DNA of 64,000 nucleotides from Bog-473 sp963755375 (GCA_963755375.1 CAVWKG010000006.1:124001-188000), one strand, 5' to 3'. Positions 16,892 to 25,419 are shown, counted from the stretch's first letter. Program-made: numbers and translations. The notes: generated by a model from the letters alone, not told the origin.

Positions 16892-17161
16892 CTAGTGTCC
16901 TACGGACGACCTCCCCCGGTCGCCCAGTCCGTCGGTCCGAATGCGATTCCTCGCCATCACGAGAGCCGAGATGCCGGTGGAATCGATGAACGTGAGGTCC
17001 GACAGATCGACGACGACGGTAGAGCCAGCCACATCCACCAGTGCAAGGGCGAAGTCATAGGCGGACACGATGTCCAACTCGCCGTGCGGCGCGACGATGT
17101 GGACGTCGGGGAGGTGGCGGGTGGTGATGCTGAACTCGGGCGACACGGCGAGAGAGGCCAT
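16892..17161 (-). CDS. STAS-domain anti-sigma factor antagonist-like protein, C-terminally short
   Basis: An 89-residue STAS protein: VHIVAPHGELDIVSAYDF, then VVVDLSDLTFIDSTGISALV with the phosphorylatable Ser of the DSTG motif (about residue 60). STAS antagonists bind an anti-sigma factor when unphosphorylated and release the sigma factor. The protein ends about 20 residues after DSTG, where family members continue through another strand and helix for 15-25 residues; the last part (DGLGDRGRSSVGH) does not match. It may be truncated or frameshifted. ATG 17161 was chosen; no kinase or phosphatase partner is adjacent. Confidence 0.68.
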   Translation of the reverse strand: MASLAVSPEFSITTRHLPDVHIVAPHGELDIVSAYDFALALVDVAGSTVVVDLSDLTFIDSTGISALVMARNRIRTDGLGDRGRSSVGH

Positions 17162-17407
17162 TTCCGCCGAAGGTTGCAGGTGGCGGTTTGCCAGGAGGCC
17201 GGTCAGCTCCCTGCACGCTACCCCTATGGAGAGTCTGCACCCCGAAAGCCGACCTAAATCACCCGATCGGGTGATTTTGTTGTCCAATGTCCGCCTGCAG
17301 ACTTAACCGTAGGCACGCGAAGTTCCGCCCAAGTCCTGAACGTACCCACTGGACTGACACGCCAGGGATACCCATGTGTCCCTACGGCGTACGCAGCCAG
17401 CGAGACG

Positions 17408-17446
17408 ACCCCGGCCCGTCGACGTCGGACCGGGGTTGTTTTGTCT
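17408..17446 (+). terminator. Rho-independent terminator without an obvious upstream gene
   Basis: ACCCCGG pairs with CCGGGGT around a 15-base loop, followed by TGTTTTGTCTC. The T-rich side is on the plus strand. Confidence 0.55.
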
Positions 17447-17553
17447 CTGTCGGCAGTCGATACGGTTCGATTGAGGGTTCGTTGTTTCGCGCGCATCCCC
17501 CATGGGTAGTGAGGCGGTGGGTTCGACCCGTCCCGACGTCGGTCGGACCATTT

Positions 17554-17597
17554 GCGACCGCCCCCCGGTTCTCAAGGCGCTCCGGGGGGCTGCTCGC
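17554..17597. terminator. Long G/C hairpin, second copy of the AAGGCGCTCCGGGG type
   Basis: GCGACCGCCCCCCGG pairs with CCGGGGGGCTGCTCGC with one bulge and minor mismatch. The loop TTCTCAAGGCGCT and the right arm repeat those of the hairpin at 16007-16046. Confidence 0.45.
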
Positions 17598-17762
17598 GTC
17601 ATGTGTTCATTACCCGATCGTGCGGTCCGTTGGGCCGGCGCGGACTAGCCACGATTTGCCGAGGGGCGAGCGATCGACATCCAAGGTTTGTTCAGATATT
17701 GCTCCACAGCTGACGCCACAGGTATTCGACGGATTCCTGGGGTGAACTATTCGTGCCATTGC

Positions 17763-18392
17763 TCAGTCGCGTCCAATCGTCGCTCCCATTCGGCGCACCC
17801 CTGCCTTCAACTCAGACGCCTCGAAGTAATCGAAGTAGTGGCGGCACTGCCGAACCATCCAAGCCTGACGTTCCGACCAGTTAAACGAGAGGCCAGATGC
17901 TGCAAACAGTTCGGGTAGGTCGTTTCGAGCGTCTGGGTGGTGCATTCGGATGATCCACTCTGACCATGCGAGATCCACTATCGCAGAGCCAAGATGCGCC
18001 ATCTCCCAGTCGAGAACCCCCACAACGTGTCACATCAAAGCTGTACAACATGTTCTGTGGTCCGAAGTCTCCGTGGACGATCACCTCGCCCGTACTTTCG
18101 AGACCAGGAACGATAGAGGGGTCAATCGCCTGAAGCCAGGCCAACTGGATGCCGGTCAATCGGAGGACCGTTGCTCCGTGACCATGATCGATGAGTTCTT
18201 GCCCATGACGACCGGCGACTCCCTGAGGAGGAGCATGGGCACAGAAGGGTCGAACTGAAGGACTCGGGGCACGGGGTAGTGACCGTGCAGTCCGGTCAGA
18301 CTGGTGAACTCTCGTTCAGCCCGAACTATCGCATCGGTGCCCTCGTTTCCGGCCCTGTCACCATCGATCGCAGCGTGGACGAGAGCCCGCAT
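17763..18392 (-). pseudogene. Aminoglycoside-phosphotransferase-family kinase broken by two frameshifts
   Basis: Three frames in order give an APH-fold kinase. First come an N-terminal part (FTSLTGLHGHYPVPRVLQFD) and the hinge segment VPMLLLRESPVVMG. The second frame carries VIVHGDFGPQNML (Brenner motif with catalytic Asp). The third carries VLDWEMAHLGSAIVDLAW (metal-binding Asp). The shifts fall near 18200 and 18030. APH-type kinases phosphorylate drugs, sugars or other alcohols. It is non-functional as written and lies directly upstream of and divergent from a methyltransferase gene. Confidence 0.8.
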
Positions 18393-18397
18393 GCGCG

Positions 18398-18403
18398 TAG
18401 GGT
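18398..18403 (+). promoter_or_regulatory. Putative -10 box, leaderless methyltransferase
   Basis: TAGGGT with six bases to ATG 18410; no good -35 box. Confidence 0.35.
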
Positions 18404-18409
18404 GCGTGC

Positions 18410-19138
18410 ATGAGTACCTCCTACTGGCGTGGGGCTTCCGAGGACGCGACCATGCAGGACGAGCACGGTTTCATCTGGAAGGCGATGCTCGACACCATCG
18501 AGACCGACTTGGCGGGACTGCGGGTGCTCGACGCCGGCTGCAACCGTGGGGGCTTCCTGCGCCTGCTTGTGAAGGCCGAGGGCATCGCCGAGGGCTACGG
18601 ATACGACCCGGCTTCGGGCGCCATTTCAGACGCTCGCCGTCTCGCCGGCGACAGGCCGCTCACCTTCGAGGTTGCCGAGACCGTGCCAGACGGATGGTGC
18701 GACTTCGACGTGGCCTTCAGCCATGAGGTCCTCTACTTGCTGGAAGACCTCTCCGCCCATGCGACTGGCCTCTTTCGCGCCTTGAAACCAGGCGGCTCGT
18801 ACTTCGCAGTCATGGGCGTACACGGGGCGAGTCCGATGATGTCGGCGTGGCACGAGGAATGCGCAGTTGAGCTAGGCCTTCCACGGCTTTACAACCTCGA
18901 CGAGGTCGCTGGAGTCTTCGAGGACGCCGGCTTCTCTGCATCGGTGGCCAACTTGAGGCTGAGGTTCGTCCCGGTGTCGGCGCATCGGCATGGGCACAAC
19001 CACCGAAGGGACCTTCTCGCGTGGTTGGACTATTACACCAGGGAGAAAGTTTTGCTGCGTTTCACCCGCCCGCCTCCTAGCCGTGTGGTCGAACGTGGCG
19101 GCCTGGCTACACCGAGGTCCATCGCCCCGTTTCGCTAG
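18410..19138 (+). CDS. Class I SAM-dependent methyltransferase
   Basis: A 242-residue methyltransferase. Motif I is RVLDAGCNRGGFLRLLV, followed by GYGYDPASGA (acidic residue binding SAM) and CDFDVAFSHEVLYLLEDL. The last 25 residues (from about 218) are Arg/Pro-rich and may read past the natural end. ATG 18410 follows a TAGGGT box by six bases. Target unknown. Confidence 0.8.
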   Translation: MSTSYWRGASEDATMQDEHGFIWKAMLDTIETDLAGLRVLDAGCNRGGFLRLLVKAEGIAEGYGYDPASGAISDARRLAGDRPLTFEVAETVPDGWCDFDVAFSHEVLYLLEDLSAHATGLFRALKPGGSYFAVMGVHGASPMMSAWHEECAVELGLPRLYNLDEVAGVFEDAGFSASVANLRLRFVPVSAHRHGHNHRRDLLAWLDYYTREKVLLRFTRPPPSRVVERGGLATPRSIAPFR

Positions 19139-19434
19139 GCGACTACCCCGAGACGGACCCGCGGTCTTGGGGCACGCACATACCCGGCGGTAGGGGCAGG
19201 CGTGCCCATGCCCTGACAACTGCCGGCGGTCAGCCGTCCTGCCCCGAAGCTGCCGTAGTCCGGTCACGTCCTTCCTGGTGGTCCGGACAGGCTCACACAT
19301 TGAAACGACCGGTCGCCCGGGGCGAGGACCTCCATCCGGTAAAACCCCGTCTTTACCTAACGCCAGCTCTGCCCGTGCCGCCTTCCACTCGGCTGGTCAC
19401 CTCAGTTCAGAACAGGCTGTGCCGATAGACCAGG

Positions 19435-21192
19435 GTGCACGACTTGCGCGCTCCTGCGGCCATCGCTGACAGTCCGGCGCCCGTAACGACGAGGTCGATC
19501 CTGGTCCCGGCCGTATCACTGCGGCAGGAGCTCACGTTGCGCGTCCTGGTCCTGGCGACGGTGGCCGCCGGAGCCTGGTTCTGGCTGTGGTGGCTCGCCT
19601 CGGGGCACGGCAGCTGGACGAGCCCGCTGGGCGCCATCAGCACCGTCCTGTTGGCGTGGGTCTTCCTGATGCCCACGTATTTCTTGTTTTTCGCTTGCCG
19701 CATGACCAGACCTGACCTGCGGGTCCCCTTGCCCGCTCTTCAGGTGGCGATGATCGTGACCAAAGCGCCGTCCGAACCCTGGCCCGTCGTGCGCGCCACC
19801 CTCGAGGCGATGCTGGCCCAGGACTATCCCTCGGCCTACGACGTCTGGCTGGCCGATGAGAGGCCGACCACCGAGACCCTCGCGTGGTGCTCCGCGCGGC
19901 ACGTGCGCGTGTGCACTCGTTTCGGCGCAGAGGACTACCAGCGCGCCATTTGGCCGAGGCGGACCAAGTCGAAGGAGGGCAACCTCGCCTACTTCTACGA
20001 CACCGTGGGCTACCGCGACTACGACGTCGTGGTACAGCTCGACTGCGACCACGTTCCAACGTCTTCATACCTGGCCGCCATGGTGCGCCCCTTCGCCGCA
20101 CCAAAGGTGGGGTACACGTGTGCGCCGAGCATTTGCGACTCCAACGCCGACATGGGGTGGACGGTCCGGGGTCGTTTGTACCGCGAGGCGACGCTGCATG
20201 GACCTATGCAGGCGGGCGCCAACGACGGCTACGCCCCCGTGTGCATCGGCTCTCACTACGCGGTGCGCACGGCCGCACTACAGAGTGTCGGAGGACTCGG
20301 ACCCGAGCTGGCAGAGGATTACAGTACGACGTTGTGGCTCCAGTCGGGCGGCTGGGACGGTGTGTTCGTGCTCGACGCCGAAGCGCACGGCGCGGGGCCC
20401 ATCAGTGTCGACGAACTGCTGACGCAAGAATCCCAGTGGGCCCGCAGCCTGGGAACACTCTTGACCGAGTGGCTGCCGGGCCGAGTGCGCGGTGTCCCAT
20501 GGCGGGGTCGGGTGCGAATGGGGTTCTCTCTGTTCTTCTATCTGGTCATGGGCGTCATCCTCACAGTCGCATCGGCGCTCCCGGTCATAGGGGTCCTACT
20601 CAAGCAGTCGTGGGGCCACACCAGCTTGTTGGACTTCTACACCCACATGTGGGCGTATTCGCTCCTGGTGCTCGGCACCGCGTTCTACGTGCGACACCTC
20701 CACGTCTTTCGGCCTCGCGATGCCAAGCTCTGGTCCTGGGAGGCGATTCTCTTTCAGCTGGTGCGATGGCCCTGGACGTTCGGGTCCTTCTTGCAGGGCA
20801 TGTACTTCGGGTGGCGCTCCCGCACAAAGGCTTTCAAAGTGACTTCGAAAGGCGGCAGCGAGGAGAGCATGCTGAGTGCGCGCTGGCTGCTGCCCATGTT
20901 CGTCCTCGGAGCTGTACCGGCCTGGGTCGTAGTCCTGACATCCCCGAGCGTCCTCGTGCTAGGTCCAGCGCTCCTGTGCATCGTCGAGTGCGCCACCTAC
21001 CTGTTGGCGATGCTGGCGATCATGTCGCTGCATCTGGCGCGGAACTACCGAGTCGGCGGCTCACCGTTGGCGCCTAGCGTCACGCGCAGACGTACTCGCC
21101 ACAGCGCGACCTTGGGCGTGACGATCCTGTTCCTCGCCGCCCTGCTGACCCTGACGGAGCTTGCCATGCGCATCGCGCACGGACTGATCTAA
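19435..21192 (+). CDS. Membrane glycosyltransferase, GT2 (cellulose-synthase-like)
   Basis: A 585-residue processive-type glycosyltransferase. Two N-terminal transmembrane helices (about 35-90) precede a cytoplasmic GT2 domain (100-340) with the nucleotide-binding Asp in VWLADERPTT, the DxD in VVQLDCDHVP, the base region ELAEDYSTTLW and a QESQWARS motif in place of QxxRW. About six further transmembrane helices follow. Such enzymes polymerise sugars from UDP-sugars and thread the chain through the membrane. The Arg of QxxRW is Gln here, so processivity is not assured. It is next to an LAxTG surface protein. GTG 19435 is used. Confidence 0.85.
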   Translation: MHDLRAPAAIADSPAPVTTRSILVPAVSLRQELTLRVLVLATVAAGAWFWLWWLASGHGSWTSPLGAISTVLLAWVFLMPTYFLFFACRMTRPDLRVPLPALQVAMIVTKAPSEPWPVVRATLEAMLAQDYPSAYDVWLADERPTTETLAWCSARHVRVCTRFGAEDYQRAIWPRRTKSKEGNLAYFYDTVGYRDYDVVVQLDCDHVPTSSYLAAMVRPFAAPKVGYTCAPSICDSNADMGWTVRGRLYREATLHGPMQAGANDGYAPVCIGSHYAVRTAALQSVGGLGPELAEDYSTTLWLQSGGWDGVFVLDAEAHGAGPISVDELLTQESQWARSLGTLLTEWLPGRVRGVPWRGRVRMGFSLFFYLVMGVILTVASALPVIGVLLKQSWGHTSLLDFYTHMWAYSLLVLGTAFYVRHLHVFRPRDAKLWSWEAILFQLVRWPWTFGSFLQGMYFGWRSRTKAFKVTSKGGSEESMLSARWLLPMFVLGAVPAWVVVLTSPSVLVLGPALLCIVECATYLLAMLAIMSLHLARNYRVGGSPLAPSVTRRRTRHSATLGVTILFLAALLTLTELAMRIAHGLI

Positions 21193-21232
21193 CGGTACTG
21201 CCGTCCGCCGAGGGCCGACGCCGACGTACGGC

Positions 21233-21505
21233 TCAGGTGTCGACGGGGTCCCCCGGGGCCGGGGCAGGCACGAGCGTCGCCGGCACGGTTCGCATCCGGT
21301 GCCGCCTGGCCAGTCCAGTAAGGAGCAGACCGCTCATGACGAGCAGCGCGCCCACGAACCCTTCGAGGGCCAGGTGGGGCGCTCCGGTGAAGGCCAACGC
21401 GCTCGCCGCCGTCGAGATTCCAACGCGAGGGTCCGTCACCTGGCTCGCGCCCACGCCGACGACCGCCGCCGTCGTGGAACCCGCGGTGACCACCGATACA
21501 GTCAT
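21233..21505 (-). CDS. Small surface protein with an LAxTG sorting signal
   Basis: A 90-residue protein from ATG 21505, preceded by AAGGAGG at 6-base spacing. The sequence SALAFTGAPHLALEGFVGAL contains LAFTG at about 37-41, then a hydrophobic helix (VGALLVMSGLLLTGLA) and a basic tail (RRHRMR). This is the layout of a class E sortase substrate (LAxTG). A cleavable signal peptide is weak: the first 25 residues are only mildly hydrophobic. No sortase gene is in the window. It is convergent with the GT2 gene. Confidence 0.6.
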   Translation of the reverse strand: MTVSVVTAGSTTAAVVGVGASQVTDPRVGISTAASALAFTGAPHLALEGFVGALLVMSGLLLTGLARRHRMRTVPATLVPAPAPGDPVDT

Positions 21506-21961
21506 AAACCGCCTCCTTCGCCAAGGGCGCGTGGCGCCAGGGTCACGTCGTTCGAGACCGCGCACGTTCGCCACGTGCGAATCGCCAAGAACCGCCTTGC
21601 TCACTCGTTCGCCATATCCAACGCGTGAGTTCGGAACGTCGTTGCTCCCGATCTCCGTCGCTGGTGTACTGGCAATGTAAGGCAGCGACCGAGTTGCGGC
21701 TACGGCCGAAAGTAACGTTCCCGCCCAAAAGGAGACGAAAAGTGGCGTTCGGATCTACTGGGAGACTGCAGCGCGCCAGCGCCCCTCCCCCGCGTCACAA
21801 CAAACGAACAATCGGCGACCCGCCAACTTGTCGTCGCTGAAGACCAAACTGACCTTCGCCGACGCCGAACATTTCGCCTCCTACAACAGGACGGCCCCAA
21901 ATCGAAGCATCCTCAGGTGACCAGGTCCGCCACATGCTGTCGCGCGGTGGCAACCCGCGCC
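21506..21961. other. IS-remnant region without an intact gene
   Basis: This 456-base stretch holds no supported coding sequence. Two direct repeats (see 21709-21750) look like terminal repeats of an insertion sequence. Further on, the sequence leads into the truncated IS3-type OrfB. Confidence 0.4.
21709..21750. repeat. Two direct repeats AAAGTnnCGTTC
   Basis: AAAGTAACGTTC at 21709-21720 and AAAGTGGCGTTC at 21739-21750 (ten of twelve bases identical), 18 bases apart. Spaced repeats like this occur at the ends of IS21-type elements, but no IS21 genes remain, so the origin is a guess. Confidence 0.3.
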
Positions 21962-22117
21962 TCAAGCATGCGATCCACACCCGCTGAGGAGGAGGCGCCG
22001 GATCTGACCGTCGCTCGCCACGTGGTACATGTGCTCGTAGAAGCACGAACGGCTGACTCCCGCGATTCGACGGGCGACGCGCTCGTTGTAGCCCAGGTTG
22101 CTCAGGCCCTCGGCAAC
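21962..22117 (-). pseudogene. IS3-family transposase OrfB, N-terminal fragment
   Basis: A frame offset from OrfA reads AEGLSNLGYNERVARRIAGV followed by SRSCFYEHMYHVASDGQIRR, which matches the start of IS3-family OrfB, and then stops at 21962. The DDE integrase core is absent. This is a 3'-deleted element. Confidence 0.65.
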
Positions 22118-22413
22118 CTGGCACCGCCTTTTGGGCTGACTGGCTCCTCGCCATTGAATAGAGCGACTGCGGCCTTGACCGCCTCGAGCTCAGCTTCGAG
22201 CTCTTCGATGGTGCGCTGTGCTTGGGCCAGCTCGTCGACCTCGACGCTCTTTGTGCCAGGTTTCAGACCGGTATCGATCAGCGCCTGGCGCTTCCACAGA
22301 TGGAGCGTCGCCACCGAGACGCCCGATTGCTCGGAGACTCTGGTCACCGCTTCGCCGGCCACCAGACGATCACAGATCGCCCGCCGGAACTCTCTTCCAT
22401 ATTGCTTGGGCAT
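22102..22413 (-). mobile_element. IS3-family transposase OrfA (helix-turn-helix protein)
   Basis: A 103-residue OrfA: a helix-turn-helix (FRRAICDRLVAGEAVTRVSE, SGVSVATLHLWKRQALIDTG) followed by a leucine-zipper-like coiled coil (ELAQAQRTIEELEAELEAVK). OrfA normally binds the IS ends and frameshifts into OrfB, but here OrfB is cut off after about 50 codons, so the element is dead. It lies about 50 bases from the 3' end of tRNA-Arg. ATG 22413 has GGAGGT a few bases upstream. Confidence 0.8.
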
Positions 22414-22465
22414 GGACTACCTCCTGGTAGCGCACGACCCAACTCTTATAACCAGCCCACAGAGC

Positions 22466-22538
22466 GCGCTCGGAGGGATTCGAACCCCCAACCTTCTGAT
22501 CCGTAGTCAGATGCTCTAGTCCGTTGAGCTACGAGCGC
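22466..22538 (-). tRNA. tRNA-Arg (anticodon ACG)
   Basis: The reverse strand folds as a 73-base tRNA: acceptor arms GCGCTCG and CGAGCGC pair perfectly, the D-loop reads AGCTCAACGG, the anticodon loop is CTACGGA (ACG, Arg CGN codons), and the T-arm reads GGGGGTTCGAATCCC. CCA is not encoded. It separates the accessory left part from the denser right part of the window. Confidence 0.95.
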
Positions 22539-22594
22539 AGGATCATTCAGTGTACAGGAGAGTGGTGACCGTCCCGTGGGCGGAGAAGCCCTGA

Positions 22595-23797
22595 TCAGAC
22601 GCTGATCGGGAGCTTCGAATAGCCGCGGACCGTGCTGGTGTGGAGCGGTACCGCCCGGTCCGTGTCGACCGACCACTCGGGAAAGCGCTTGAGGGTCTCT
22701 TCGAGCGCGATGCGCCCTTCCGTCCGGGCCAGCGCCGCCCCGAGACAGAAGTGGATGCCGTAGCCGAAGGAGAGGTGGTGGTCGAACTTCCGGTGGATGT
22801 CGAAGCGGTCCGCGTCCGGGTAGGCCCGCTCGTCGCGCCCTGCCGATCCGGTGATCATCACGACCTTCGACCTCGCGGGGATCTTGCCCCCGTCCACCTC
22901 CACCTCCGCGGTGCACCAACGGCTCTGCACGGGTGACGGTGCCTCGTATCTGAGAAGCTCTTCCACGCAGTTCGGAATGAGGCTGGAGTCAGCCACGAGC
23001 TCGGCCCGCTGCTCGGGGTTTTTGTCGAGGGTGAGGGCCGCCCAGCCGAGCATGCGGGCCACGGTCTCGGTGCCCGCGCTGCCGATCAGCGCAGCGAAGT
23101 TAACGGCCTGCTCCAGAGTGAGGCGGCGCGGCACACCGTCCTCCTCCACGATCTCGCCGTTCACCAGGTCGGTGAACATGTCGTCACGCGGGTTCTGCTG
23201 GCGGTCGGTCAGCGTCGCGCCGAGGTACTCCATGAAGCTGAGCATCGCCGCCGTCGCCACGTCGTTCTGCATCCCGGTCTCAGGATCAAGGTGGAACGAC
23301 TCGTCGATCCAGCCCCGGACCCTGTCGCGATCCTCGGGCGGCACGCCGAGGAGCGCCGCGATCACATAGGCCGGCACCCGGGCCCCGAAGTCCTGCACGT
23401 AGTCGAACGACGTCCGACCGACCAGGTCGTCGAGCAGAGTGGCGCAGAGCGCCCGGATGTCCTCCTCAAGGAGCTTCATGCGTCGCGGCGTGAACGCCTT
23501 GGACACCAACCGCCGATAGCGGGTGTGCTCCGGCGGGTCCATGAAGATCATCATCTCCATGTCGATCGGATCCGCGGTGATCATCTCCATGACGGTGCCG
23601 TGGGAGGAGCAGAACGTCTTGGGATCGCGGCTGAAGGCGTCGACGTCGGCGAACCGGCTCACCGCATAGAAGTCGTACTGTTCGTTGTAGTAGAGCGGCT
23701 GCTCATCACGCAGGCGCTTCCAGATTGCGTGCGGGTCCCATTTGTACTTCTCGTTGAGTGGATCCCAGGCGAGTGGCTCGGTGTCGACAGCCGTCAT
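22595..23797 (-). CDS. Cytochrome P450
   Basis: A 400-residue soluble bacterial P450. It has the I-helix oxygen-activation motif (LIGSAGTETVARM), the ExxR of the K-helix (CVEELLRYEAPSP), and the heme loop FGYGIHFCLGAALAR with the Cys ligand near residue 350. It needs a ferredoxin partner, none of which is nearby. ATG 23797 has AAGGGGG upstream. It starts 13 bases after the ROK gene, so the two are probably co-expressed. The substrate is unknown; related actinobacterial P450s hydroxylate lipids, terpenes or steroids. Confidence 0.9.
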   Translation of the reverse strand: MTAVDTEPLAWDPLNEKYKWDPHAIWKRLRDEQPLYYNEQYDFYAVSRFADVDAFSRDPKTFCSSHGTVMEMITADPIDMEMMIFMDPPEHTRYRRLVSKAFTPRRMKLLEEDIRALCATLLDDLVGRTSFDYVQDFGARVPAYVIAALLGVPPEDRDRVRGWIDESFHLDPETGMQNDVATAAMLSFMEYLGATLTDRQQNPRDDMFTDLVNGEIVEEDGVPRRLTLEQAVNFAALIGSAGTETVARMLGWAALTLDKNPEQRAELVADSSLIPNCVEELLRYEAPSPVQSRWCTAEVEVDGGKIPARSKVVMITGSAGRDERAYPDADRFDIHRKFDHHLSFGYGIHFCLGAALARTEGRIALEETLKRFPEWSVDTDRAVPLHTSTVRGYSKLPISV

Positions 23798-23809
23798 CGT
23801 GGTCCCCCT

Positions 23810-24607
23810 TCAGACACCGACGTGGTGCGCTTCCCAGAGCTTGATCCCGCCGAGGATGCCCGCCTTGTTGTCCACCACGCTGATGCGCTCGAGCACGGCA
23901 CCGAGGTCGCGCCGGTTCACCCGGGAGGCGTTGCCGCCGCCGATGTAGAGGTGGTCGAAGAAGGAGAGTGCATCGAGATACGCGATGGCCTTTCGTACCC
24001 GCCTGTTCCACCGCTCGTCGCCGATCTTCTTGCGCGCCGCCTCCCCGAGCTGCTCGTTGAACACCTCACCCTTGCGGAACTCCAGGTGGGCGAACTCGAG
24101 GTGCGGCATCAGGCTGCCGTCCATGAAGAACGCGGTGCCGAAGCCGGTACCGAGCGTGATCACCACCTCGAAGCCCTCGCCCTTGACCACCGCCGCCCCC
24201 TGGACGTCGGCATCGTTGGCCACGCGGCACGGCTTGCCGATCGACTGGGCGAGCGCTCCCGCCAGGTCGAAGTCCGACCAGGCCGTCGCCAGCGCCGGAT
24301 CGAGCTTGGTGCCCGGGCCGTTCGTGCACACGAAGTGCGGCGCACTGAGGACGTGACCCTGTCGGACCATGCCGGGGAAGCCACAGGACACCCGGTCCCC
24401 CTCGGGCAGCTTGGCGACCAAGCTCGTCAAGGTGGAGACAAGGTCGTCGGGCGACATCGGGTACTTCGTGGGCACTCTGACCCGCCCGGCGATCGGTGCC
24501 CCCTCCTTGTCGAGGACGTCGGCTTTCAGGCCGGTTCCGCCCACATCGATGGCGATCGTGAACGGGTGCTCGTGCGGCGGGTCAGCGGAAGTGTCAGTCA
24601 CCGGCAC
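23810..24607 (-). CDS. ROK-family sugar kinase, polyphosphate-glucokinase-like
   Basis: A 265-residue ROK/ASKHA kinase: phosphate loop FTIAIDVGGTGLKADVLD (about 16-33), NDADVQGAAV, then ITLGTGFGTAFFMDGSLMPH and LEFAHLEF. The last motifs resemble PpgK, which phosphorylates glucose with polyphosphate or ATP. The zinc-binding CxCGxxGC motif of regulatory ROK proteins is absent, as in PpgK. The real phosphoryl donor is not decidable. GTG 24607 or GTG 24601. It sits between the TetR and P450 genes in the same direction. Confidence 0.78.
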   Translation of the reverse strand: MPVTDTSADPPHEHPFTIAIDVGGTGLKADVLDKEGAPIAGRVRVPTKYPMSPDDLVSTLTSLVAKLPEGDRVSCGFPGMVRQGHVLSAPHFVCTNGPGTKLDPALATAWSDFDLAGALAQSIGKPCRVANDADVQGAAVVKGEGFEVVITLGTGFGTAFFMDGSLMPHLEFAHLEFRKGEVFNEQLGEAARKKIGDERWNRRVRKAIAYLDALSFFDHLYIGGGNASRVNRRDLGAVLERISVVDNKAGILGGIKLWEAHHVGV

Positions 24608-24655
24608 GAACTGTAGCCAGGTGTGCCCGATTTCGGTCCGGTCGTACCGATCCCG

Positions 24656-25342
24656 TCATCCCTTCAGGACATCGTGGAGGACGTCGCGGAGCTGATCCCC
24701 CAACTCCTGGTTGCTCGACGCCTCGAACGCGTCGCCGGCGAGGAACAGTCCCGAGAAGAGGACGCCGATGGCGGCGGCCATCCGCACCCGGTCCCGTAGT
24801 GGAACCCTGGGGTCGGCCAGCACGCGGCGCAGCCGGTTCTGAATGTCGTCGTGCTCGGCGTCGTGGTCCTCGCGGTGCAGCTTCTCGAAGACGGCCTGGT
24901 TCCGCTCGTGCATGAGGAAGATCTTGCGCTGGGCCAGCATCTGGTCGACCAGCCCTTCGAGCAACTCGCCCCACTGGGCCAGGGAGACCGGTCCATCCCC
25001 CATCTGCATCAAGGCGCCCTTGCCGAACTCGTGCAGGCGCAGGTGCAGCGCCATGAGGATGTCTTCCTTCGATTCGAAGTGGTAGTAGAGGGCCGCCTTG
25101 GTCACACCCAGCTGCTCGGCGATCTGCCGCAGGCTCGTGCCGTCGTAGCCCTGCTCGGTGAAGAGGTCGAGCGCCACATCGAGGATGCGCTCACGGGTGT
25201 CGGTGGGTGCGGCCACGGGCGTATCGCCGGCGGTGTCGACGTGGCCCGGCGCGTCGGGGATCGGCCCGACAGCCGGCTCTTCGCCGAGGACGGCCTCGAG
25301 CTCACCGATGGCGTCTGCCTTCTCCCCCGCAGTCTGTGTCAT
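24656..25342 (-). CDS. TetR family transcriptional regulator
   Basis: A 228-residue repressor: an acidic leader, then the TetR DNA-binding region TRERILDVALDLFTEQGYDG and LRQIAEQLGVTKAALYYHFE, and an all-helical ligand domain. ATG 25342 was chosen; upstream codons lack similarity. It is divergent from a DrrAB-type exporter, and the intergenic region holds two GGTAAG-type inverted repeats. Control of the exporter and of its own operon (with ROK and P450) is inferred from this layout. Confidence 0.88.
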   Translation of the reverse strand: MTQTAGEKADAIGELEAVLGEEPAVGPIPDAPGHVDTAGDTPVAAPTDTRERILDVALDLFTEQGYDGTSLRQIAEQLGVTKAALYYHFESKEDILMALHLRLHEFGKGALMQMGDGPVSLAQWGELLEGLVDQMLAQRKIFLMHERNQAVFEKLHREDHDAEHDDIQNRLRRVLADPRVPLRDRVRMAAAIGVLFSGLFLAGDAFEASSNQELGDQLRDVLHDVLKG

Positions 25343-25419
25343 GCGCCGTGTCGTGTCATCGGATGGGTCATCTCTTCTGCACCTTACCCCGTGTGAGCCC
25401 ACAATTCTACTTGACGGCA

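Larger units (their letters stand above)
17162..17762. other. Gap of 600 bases with two hairpins, no gene seen
   Basis: The gap contains a terminator-like hairpin at 17408-17446 and a hairpin at 17554-17597. A short palindrome, ATCACCCGATCGGGTGAT, lies at 17257-17274. No protein-like frame was found. Because the terminator points along the plus strand without a gene before it, a small RNA upstream is possible. Confidence 0.45.

Noticed and set aside
1..22465. Duplicate of the tRNA-Arg 3' end as an attachment site
   Set aside because: No copy of the GGGTTCGAATCCC segment was found left of the tRNA within the window.
23291..24616. A 441-codon plus-strand frame opposite P450 and ROK genes
   Set aside because: High His/Arg/Val/Glu shadow of real minus-strand genes.
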